DNA of 13,076 bases, from positions 1 to 13,076 of the forward strand of contig CALKCG010000083.1 of the NCBI GenBank assembly GCA_938082915.1, given 5' to 3'. Source of the stretch: an uncultured archaeon. Lineage in GTDB: Archaea; Thermoproteota; CALKCG01; B24. A program made the position numbers and the translations under genes. A model generated the notes under the pieces. That model saw only the letters and a program-made list of their open reading frames with translations, was not told the DNA's origin and did no database searches. This document shows, piece after piece, positions 8,101-13,076 of the stretch. Numbering within the stretch: position 1 is the first letter of the stretch; each line of letters opens with the position of its first letter.

Positions 8101-8529
8101 AAACTTGAGGCTAAAGTTTACATAGGTGTTGTCTATTATCAGAGGCTGCATCATATGGTAACCGATAAGATTCATGCTAGAGCCAAAGGGCAAGTCCAAA
8201 TGCTTACAAGACAGCCGACGGAAGGTAGAGCGAGGGGTGGAGGGCTAAGGTTTGGTGAAATGGAGAGGGATTGCTTAATAGGATATGGTGCAGCTATGCT
8301 TATCAAAGATAGAATGCTAGAGGAGTCTGATAAATTTACAGCGTATGTCTGTACGAAATGTGGACTTTTAGCCTACTATGATTCAAAGACGGGTAAATAT
8401 GTCTGTAGGGTCTGTGGGGAGGGTGCTAAAATCCATCCGATGGTCATGCCTTACGCATTTAAACTTCTCCTTCAGGAACTTATGAGCATGTGTATTGCTC
8501 CTAGAATCATAGTTGAAGAGGGGGTTTAA
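5200..8529 (+). CDS. rpoB: DNA-directed RNA polymerase subunit B, undivided (Rpo2)
   Basis: Second-largest polymerase subunit, forming the wall, lobe/protrusion, hybrid-binding and one side of the active centre. The 1109-residue single chain contains both the B'' and B' halves that are separate genes in many euryarchaea. Visible blocks: SRSQPNFEARELHSTHFGR and LCPVETPEGSNCGL (P455-G461 region); GGYNMEDAIIFNK with the E724-D725 pair of the catalytic region; GDKFASRHGQKGVIG (R871-H872-G873); and DVIINPHAFPSRMTIGQL. RQPTEGRARGGGLRFGEMERD leads to a zinc ribbon with C1051, C1054, C1069 and C1072, then the C-terminal helix block that contacts RpoA. The residue before GYNMED is Gly (MGGYNMED), where Ser/Thr is more common. 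The start at ATG 5200 is chosen for its Shine-Dalgarno. The stop is 1 bp before rpoA. Confidence 0.98.
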   Translation: MYTQEDMWLLMKAFFQEKGLVRQHLDSYNEFVEKGLQQIIDSIGGVEIPISGGNLYIRFGEISIGSPRITEVDGSSHEITPLECRLRNLTYAAPLFLEMTPILNGKTITTDTVHIGDLPVMLKSEICPLSKMTREELLEIGEDPDDPGGYFIINGSERLIIGFEDLAPNRVIVDIDRSTSRLVYRAKVFSTTVGFRTRVEVKLKSDGAIYVSIPGVPVELPFVVLMKALGVEKDSEIAEMVSPDPAIIDQLEPSFDKAPRIESTEKAIIFIGNKIAYGQDEARRIQRANSILDNNLFLHLGTVPEARLTKARYLAEIACRLIELKLGLRVEDDKDHYANKRIRLSGPLLADLFRSIFRDMIKDMSYQLERLSAKKLVNESIKLAIRPGILTERMQHAIATGNWGRNRVGVSQLLDRTNILSTLSHLRRLQSPLSRSQPNFEARELHSTHFGRLCPVETPEGSNCGLVKNLALMATISVSADVEQVCKILKDLGCIPVEDVDRETRIRGVKVYVDGTLRFYTLKPEKLVRDFIRYRRRGRVSTEVNIAYLKAKNEVQVNCDAGRCRRPLIVVENGTPLLKQEHLNALKRGLLKWEDLVKIGVIEYLDAEEEENAYIALKVEDIKPETTHLEISNFTILGICGSIIPFAEHNHSPRNSYEAAMAKQAIGVYTSNYFLRMDSRAHFLHYPQKPLVETKSMEIMGFHRRPTGQNMVVAILTMGGYNMEDAIIFNKHSIDRGLARSSFFQLYEAECYQYMGGERDSIEVPSSGMRGYMGDEHYRVLEEDGIASVESEVQGGDVLIGRTSPPRFIEEYRELEAKGPSRRDTSITLKPSTRGIVDTVVVTETSQGNKIVKVKVRSNRIPEIGDKFASRHGQKGVIGMVYPSEDMPFTEDGVVPDVIINPHAFPSRMTIGQLLESLFGKAAALMGRPVDGSAFQEEKIEDVEAVLKHYGFEPTGKEVMYSGLTGEKLEAKVYIGVVYYQRLHHMVTDKIHARAKGQVQMLTRQPTEGRARGGGLRFGEMERDCLIGYGAAMLIKDRMLEESDKFTAYVCTKCGLLAYYDSKTGKYVCRVCGEGAKIHPMVMPYAFKLLLQELMSMCIAPRIIVEEGV

Positions 8530-8530
8530 C

Positions 8531-11500
8531 ATGACTTTAGAAACATATAAGAATGTAACCGGGGTAAAATTCGGTTTACTTTCACCCCATGAAATTAGGA
8601 AAATGTCTGTGGTGGAGATTCGGACGGCTGATACGTATGATGAAGACGGCCTACCAATACCAACTGGACTTATGGACAGTAGACTTGGCACGTTGGAGCC
8701 TGGACAGAGATGTGCGACATGTGGAAATACTGCAATATCATGCCCCGGGCATTTCGGTCATATAGAGCTTGCAGTTCCCATAATACATATCGGTTTTGTT
8801 AAGTACATTCAAGAGCTTCTAACGATTACTTGTAGGGAGTGCGGTAGAGTCCTCATTCCAACAGATAAAGTTGAAGAATTTCGGAATAGAATGGAGCAAC
8901 TTAAAGATGCATATGGAGAAGTTTCAAGGGATTTCTTTGACAGCGTTAAGAAAGAAGCTAGAAAAAGGTCGGAATGCCCCCATTGTGGAAGTACACAATA
9001 TCGTATAGAGCTTGTAAAGCCTACGTCGTTCTACGAACACCAGAAAGATGGAGGTGTTACGAGATTAGATCCAAGCACCATAAGAAGTAGACTCGAAAGA
9101 ATACCTGATGAAGATCTTAAACTTTTAGGGTATGATCCATCTTTAGCGAGACCTGAGTGGGCGGTTCTTCAAGTTCTTCCGGTTCCACCAGTTTATGTTA
9201 GGCCATCTATAACGCTTGAAACAGGTATAAGGTCTGAAGATGATTTAACCCATAAACTCGTAGATATTATACGTATTAACGAGAGGCTTAAGGAAGCTAT
9301 TGCAAGTGGGGCTCCAACGGTTATAAGAGAAGAGCTTTCAGACCTTCTTCAGTACCATGTAACTACTTATATAGATAATGAAACTTCAGGAATCCCCCCA
9401 TCTAGACATAGGTCTGGTAGAGCGCTTAAAACTTTAAGTCAGAGGCTTAAAGGGAAGGAGGGGAGGTTTAGATTAAACCTTACAGGTAAAAGAGTCGACT
9501 TTTCGGCTAGAACCGTCATATCTCCTGACCCGTGTTTAAGCATAGATGAAGTAGGGGTTCCAATAGATATAGCCAAGAAACTTACGATTTCAGAACGGGT
9601 CACCCCTTGGAATATAGAGGAAATGAAGAGGCTGGTCATAAATGGGCCTGACAATTATCCTGGAGCACTATACATAATTAGACCAGACGGTAGGAGAATT
9701 AGGCTCGATTTTGTAACCGATAGAGGTAGGCTGGCGGATGAATTGCAACCCGGCTACATTGTTGAACGGCATATTAAAGATGGTGAAATTGCGCTATTTA
9801 ACCGACAACCATCGCTTCATAGAATATCGATAATGGCGCATAGAGTTAAAGTCCTACCCTATAAGACGTTTAGACTCCACTTAGCAGTATGTATACCGTA
9901 TAATGCTGACTTCGATGGAGATGAAATGAACCTTCATATTCCGCAAAGTGAGGAGGCTCGATCTGAGGCCCGTCTACTTATGCAGGTTCAAGATCAGATA
10001 ATATCTCCCAGGTATGGAGCACCTATAATAGGTTCAACTAGAGATTTCCTAACGGCAGCGTACCTTCTCACCCGGAAAGACACATACGTTAATAGAGATC
10101 AATTATGTACTCTTTTAGCAGCCATAGGTTATGATGGAGAAATTCCCCTTCCTGCTAAAACAGAGCCGGAACCATTATGGAGCGGTAAGCAAGTTTTCAG
10201 CCTACTTTTACCTAAAGACTTCAACTACTTTGGCAAGGCAGCTGTATGTAAACATAAACATGCATCTCCGGATGAAGACTGCCCATTAGAAGGCGTAGTA
10301 GTCGTTAAGAATGGACAATTAATTAAAGGTGTTATAGACAAAAACTCTATAGGAGCTGAAAGGGCGGAAACACTGTATCATAGGATAGTTAGAGACTATG
10401 GCACGGCGTTTGCTGCTGAGTTTCTCAATAAACTCTGCAGACTACTGAACACGTTTATAACGATTAGAGGATTTAGCTTTTCTCTAGACGAACTTAACCT
10501 ACCTGACAATATTAAAGAATCTATACGTCAGGTTATAGAAGAGTCTGAGAAAACGGTCCATCAACTGATCAATGAATATAGGAAAGGTACGTTGAGGAGG
10601 GTACCTGGAAAGACTATGGAAGAGTCGCTTGAGATCCTCATAATGAATGAGCTTTCCAAAGCTAGAGACCGTTGTGATGAAATCGCTTCCTCCTCATTAA
10701 GTTTAAACAATCAAGGCATAGTGATGGTTAAATGTGGAGCTAGAGGATCCGAACTTAATATTGGTCATATGACTGCTTGTCTAAGTCAACAGTCTGTTAG
10801 AGGAAAGAGAATTCCATGTGGATATATTGAAAGGGCTTTGCCGCATTTCCGGTGGGGCGATCAAAGTCCGAAAGCTAGGGGTTTCATAGAATCATCCTTC
10901 TATGAAGGTTTATCTCCAATAGAGTTCTTCTTCCACTCCATGGCGGGTAGGGAGGGTTTAATCGACACCGCTGTTAGAACTCAGCAAAGTGGCTATATGC
11001 AGAGGAGGCTTATTCATGCACTCGAATTTCTGAGGGTTGAATATGATGGGACGGTTAGAACAACCGACGGTGAAATAGTACAGTTTAAGTATGGTGAGGA
11101 TGGAGTAGACCCGTCTAAGAGCGATCACGGTAAAGCAGTGAATCTGCAACGCCTCTTGGAGAGAATGGATATCAAGGAGGGGAGTACGCCTCTTAGACTC
11201 AGCGAAATCGATGAGATTTTGGAGAAGTATAATAATAGACTTACGCATTTCTACATTTCAATCCTTAGAAAGCTGATACGTGAAAAGCGTTTAAGTAGAG
11301 AAGATGCCACTAGGCTAGTAGAGGCTACAGTAGAGGAGTTTGAAAAATCCCAAGTGGATCCTGGGGAAGCTGTTGGTGTTGTAGCGGCTCAATCTATAGG
11401 CGAGCCAGGTACGCAAATGACTCTTAGAGTATTCCACTTCGCTGGCGTTAGGGAGAGGGATGTAACTTTAGGGTTACCGAGGCTTCTAGAGATCGTTGAT

Positions 11501-12361
11501 GCTAGGAAGAACCCTTCAACTCCAATCATGACAATAAGACTCGATGAAGAACATGAAGTCGATAGAGATAAAGCTTTTAAAGTAGCTCAACTCCTCACTT
11601 ACACTACCGTAGGTGACTTGGCAGCTAAAGGCGAATACCGAATAGACTTAGAAGAGGGAATTGTCGGGATTAAAATCGACAGGTCTCTTATGGAGAGTAG
11701 AGGGGTGACGGTTGAAGACTTAAAGAACTTAACGATCACCAATGCAACAATAGAGTTTTCAGGTGATGAACTTATCATTAAACCCAAGTCCGCTATGGAT
11801 ATTTCATGGTTAAAGAAGCTTATTAACAGGGTGATGAAGCTTGGTGTAAAAGGAGTACCTGGAATCAATAGAGTCCAAGTTGTTACGGAGGGAGATAAGT
11901 GGGTTATTCAAGCCGATGGATCAAATCTAAGCGGAGTTATTCAAGTTCCAGGTGTGAACCCAGCTAAGACACTAACTAACAATATCTACGAAATCTATGA
12001 AACGCTCGGCATTGAGGCTGCTAGAAACGCCATTATAAGAGAAGCTAAAGACGTTTTTGAAGGTATAGGTGGTGGTTTAGACCTTGACATTAGACACCTC
12101 ATGCTTGTAGCAGACGTTATGACTACCACAGGTAAAATCCGTCAAGTCGGTAGACACGGTGTAACTGGTGAAAAGTCGAGTATATTAGCTAGAGCGGCGT
12201 TTGAAATAACCGTTTCAAGTATTATAGATGCTGCAGTGAGGGGGGTTGAAGATGCACTTAAAGGTGTCACGGAAAACATTATAGCTGGTCAAGATATGAA
12301 GGTGGGAACGGGCATAGTGGACATATACATGACGCCTAATCCACCTTCAAGAGGCGAGTGA
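8531..12361 (+). CDS. rpoA: DNA-directed RNA polymerase subunit A, fused A'-A'' (Rpo1)
   Basis: Largest catalytic subunit in one 1276-residue chain. The clamp zinc site has C61, C64, C71 and H74; a second site has C101, C104, C149 and C152. The catalytic loop NADFDGDEMN is at 458-467, with Mg-binding D460, D462 and D464. An F-loop-like segment is at about 738-758 and the bridge helix at about 806-830. The A'' part follows without a stop: VDPGEAVGVVAAQSIGEPGTQ begins at 942, then the trigger loop (about 958-985) and the C-terminal IRQVGRHGVTGEKSSILARA block. In most archaea A' and A'' are separate genes; here the junction region lies about residues 885-935. The start is ATG 8531, with GAGGGGGT just upstream, rather than TTG 8513. 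Unusual active-site residues are G745/H746, S752, Q818 and V967 (see findings). Confidence 0.98.
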   Translation: MTLETYKNVTGVKFGLLSPHEIRKMSVVEIRTADTYDEDGLPIPTGLMDSRLGTLEPGQRCATCGNTAISCPGHFGHIELAVPIIHIGFVKYIQELLTITCRECGRVLIPTDKVEEFRNRMEQLKDAYGEVSRDFFDSVKKEARKRSECPHCGSTQYRIELVKPTSFYEHQKDGGVTRLDPSTIRSRLERIPDEDLKLLGYDPSLARPEWAVLQVLPVPPVYVRPSITLETGIRSEDDLTHKLVDIIRINERLKEAIASGAPTVIREELSDLLQYHVTTYIDNETSGIPPSRHRSGRALKTLSQRLKGKEGRFRLNLTGKRVDFSARTVISPDPCLSIDEVGVPIDIAKKLTISERVTPWNIEEMKRLVINGPDNYPGALYIIRPDGRRIRLDFVTDRGRLADELQPGYIVERHIKDGEIALFNRQPSLHRISIMAHRVKVLPYKTFRLHLAVCIPYNADFDGDEMNLHIPQSEEARSEARLLMQVQDQIISPRYGAPIIGSTRDFLTAAYLLTRKDTYVNRDQLCTLLAAIGYDGEIPLPAKTEPEPLWSGKQVFSLLLPKDFNYFGKAAVCKHKHASPDEDCPLEGVVVVKNGQLIKGVIDKNSIGAERAETLYHRIVRDYGTAFAAEFLNKLCRLLNTFITIRGFSFSLDELNLPDNIKESIRQVIEESEKTVHQLINEYRKGTLRRVPGKTMEESLEILIMNELSKARDRCDEIASSSLSLNNQGIVMVKCGARGSELNIGHMTACLSQQSVRGKRIPCGYIERALPHFRWGDQSPKARGFIESSFYEGLSPIEFFFHSMAGREGLIDTAVRTQQSGYMQRRLIHALEFLRVEYDGTVRTTDGEIVQFKYGEDGVDPSKSDHGKAVNLQRLLERMDIKEGSTPLRLSEIDEILEKYNNRLTHFYISILRKLIREKRLSREDATRLVEATVEEFEKSQVDPGEAVGVVAAQSIGEPGTQMTLRVFHFAGVRERDVTLGLPRLLEIVDARKNPSTPIMTIRLDEEHEVDRDKAFKVAQLLTYTTVGDLAAKGEYRIDLEEGIVGIKIDRSLMESRGVTVEDLKNLTITNATIEFSGDELIIKPKSAMDISWLKKLINRVMKLGVKGVPGINRVQVVTEGDKWVIQADGSNLSGVIQVPGVNPAKTLTNNIYEIYETLGIEAARNAIIREAKDVFEGIGGGLDLDIRHLMLVADVMTTTGKIRQVGRHGVTGEKSSILARAAFEITVSSIIDAAVRGVEDALKGVTENIIAGQDMKVGTGIVDIYMTPNPPSRGE

Positions 12362-12362
12362 A

Positions 12363-12674
12363 ATGGTTGATGTAAATAAGGCCATATACAGTGCTGTAAA
12401 AACAGGGAAAGTTATATTGGGTTCTAGAAGGTCTCTCAATCTTCTTAAGATGGGAAAAGCCAAGCTTGTGATAGTTGCATCAAATATTCCAAAAGACTTA
12501 AGAGAGATTGTCGATTACTATACCAAGTTGACGTCAATACCAGTCTACACGTATAAAGGTACGAGTATGGACTTGGGGCATACATGTGGAAAACCATTTC
12601 CCGTTATGATGATAGCTATTAGAGAACCAGGTAGTTCAAACATAATGGAGCTGGTGGGGAAACATGAAGAATGA
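12363..12674 (+). CDS. rpl30e: 50S ribosomal protein L30e
   Basis: A 103-residue archaeal/eukaryotic L30e, a small RNA-binding protein of the large ribosomal subunit (L7Ae/L30e fold). The sequence fits throughout: AIYSAVKTGKVILGSRRSL at the start, GKAKLVIVASNIPKDLRE, YYTKLTSIPVYTYKGTSMDLG, then CGKPFPVMMIAIREPGSSNI at the end. It begins 1 bp after the rpoA stop; the Shine-Dalgarno within GAGGCGAGTG is imperfect, so translation probably depends on coupling. The position between rpoA and nusA is the usual archaeal order and supports one transcript for polymerase and ribosomal genes. Its last codons overlap the nusA start by 11 bp. Confidence 0.96.
   Translation: MVDVNKAIYSAVKTGKVILGSRRSLNLLKMGKAKLVIVASNIPKDLREIVDYYTKLTSIPVYTYKGTSMDLGHTCGKPFPVMMIAIREPGSSNIMELVGKHEE
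12653..12659 (+). promoter_or_regulatory. Shine-Dalgarno of nusA inside rpl30e
   Basis: GGTGGGG, 4 nt before ATG 12664, embedded in the final codons of rpl30e. It supports the 11-bp overlapping start. Confidence 0.5.
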
Positions 12675-13076
12675 TGGTATAAGGCTTACGGCTGAAGAAA
12701 TGGGGTTGATAAACATAGTTGAAAGTTTAACTGGGGCTAAATGTAGAGACTGTTTAATAGACCCCGATAGTGGTAGAGTAACTTTCATAGTAGAAGAAGG
12801 AGACATGAAACTCGCCTTAGGTAAGAAAGGTTCTAACGTCAAACTCATACGGAGGCTTCTTAAACGTGAAGTGGACTTTCTAGAGTATTCTCCAACCCCT
12901 GAAGTTTTCATAGCGAAATCGCTTACACCAGCTAGAGTCAGAGAAGTTAGAATAACTGAGAAGCCTAATGGTGAGAAATTAGCGGTTATAACTGTAGAGC
13001 CTAAAGATAAAGGCCTTGCTATAGGTAAAAACGGTAGAGTCATCGAAAGGACTAGAAAGTTGGCTCGAAGATATTT
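12664..13076 (+). CDS. nusA: NusA-like transcription factor, KH domain protein, 5' part (runs off right edge)
   Basis: Archaeal NusA homologue, made only of KH RNA-binding domains and lacking the bacterial N-terminal RNAP-binding and S1 domains. The first 137 codons are inside the window with no stop before the edge; archaeal members are about 140-170 residues, so most of the protein is here. LTAEEMGLINIVESLTGAKCRDC with C27 and C30 starts the first domain, with ALGKKGSNVKLIRRLL at about 51-66. GLAIGKNGRVIERTRKLARR near 117-136 is the second GxxG-type KH motif. ATG 12664 is preceded by GGTGGGG (12653-12659) with a 4-nt spacer and overlaps the end of rpl30e in another frame. Role in archaea: probable RNA-binding elongation/termination factor, often co-transcribed with the rpo operon. 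Confidence 0.93.
   Translation, partial: MKNDGIRLTAEEMGLINIVESLTGAKCRDCLIDPDSGRVTFIVEEGDMKLALGKKGSNVKLIRRLLKREVDFLEYSPTPEVFIAKSLTPARVREVRITEKPNGEKLAVITVEPKDKGLAIGKNGRVIERTRKLARRY

Noticed and set aside
8513..8530. TTG start of rpoA at 8513, overlapping rpoB
   Set aside because: ATG 8531 has a purine-rich GAGGGGGT just upstream and follows the rpoB stop by 1 bp; the extra six residues match no RpoA N-terminus I know.
5748..8691. Several minus-strand open frames opposite rpoB and the start of rpoA
   Set aside because: Low-complexity hydrophobic or Ser-rich translations with no family motifs, fully explained as shadows of highly conserved plus-strand genes.
10672..10740. GTGATGA-type sequence as a C box of a C/D guide RNA
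   Set aside because: No matching D box (CTGA) or D'/C' pair at the right spacing; the bases encode conserved RpoA residues.
11174..11184. AAGGAGGGGAG inside rpoA near the A'/A'' junction, as a relic ribosome binding site of a once separate A'' gene
   Set aside because: No ATG, GTG or TTG lies at a usable distance in frame, and the bases are explained by the codons for Lys-Glu-Gly-Ser.
9439..11868. Minus-strand open frames opposite rpoA
   Set aside because: Same reason: no recognisable domains, no plausible ribosome binding sites, and they overlap conserved polymerase blocks.
12636..13043. 135-residue minus-strand open frame at the right edge
   Set aside because: It is antisense to the rpl30e end and nusA; the plus strand clearly encodes two KH motifs.

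Overview
The window is archaeal chromosomal DNA carrying the RNA polymerase operon order rpoH-rpoB-rpoA-rpl30e-nusA. Supporting signs are a diphthamide-synthesis ATP-binding protein, an archaeal-type glycerate 2-kinase, a short 'core' MetE-like protein, GGTGA-type ribosome binding sites and TATA-like promoter boxes. Both large polymerase subunits are undivided. RpoB is one 1109-residue chain, unlike the B'/B'' split of many methanogens and haloarchaea. RpoA is one 1276-residue chain, whereas most archaea encode separate A' and A'' genes. A fused RpoA points to a TACK-type lineage (the Thaumarchaeota/Aigarchaeota side, or relatives such as Korarchaeota or Bathyarchaeota). I cannot name the phylum from this window alone.

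Layout. At the left edge is the 3' part of a SAH/MTA/5'-deoxyadenosine deaminase (+). Convergent to it are two minus-strand genes, a Dph6-like diphthine-ammonia ligase and, upstream of it, a small membrane protein with a C-terminal zinc ribbon. A 102-bp divergent promoter region at about 1.9 kb separates these from a plus-strand group: glycerate 2-kinase, core MetE-like methyltransferase and a flavodoxin-like protein. A 100-bp intergenic region at about 4.9 kb with a TATA-like box then starts the tightly packed rpo operon. Its gene borders have 1-bp gaps or an 11-bp overlap, and it runs off the right edge inside nusA. No gap exceeds about 100 bp. I saw no tRNA, rRNA, IS element, CRISPR array or repeat.

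How the genes work together. The right two thirds is transcription and translation machinery: polymerase subunits 5, 2 and 1, ribosomal protein L30e and a NusA-like KH factor, probably co-transcribed. The left third is housekeeping metabolism. It has possible links to the methyl cycle (SAH-type deaminase and methionine synthase-like protein) and to translation (Dph6 acts on elongation factor 2), but these are separate transcription units. I found no clear new defence or mobile system. The most unusual signal is in RpoA, where normally near-invariant residues differ in three neighbouring active-site elements: the F-loop-like segment, the bridge helix and the trigger loop.
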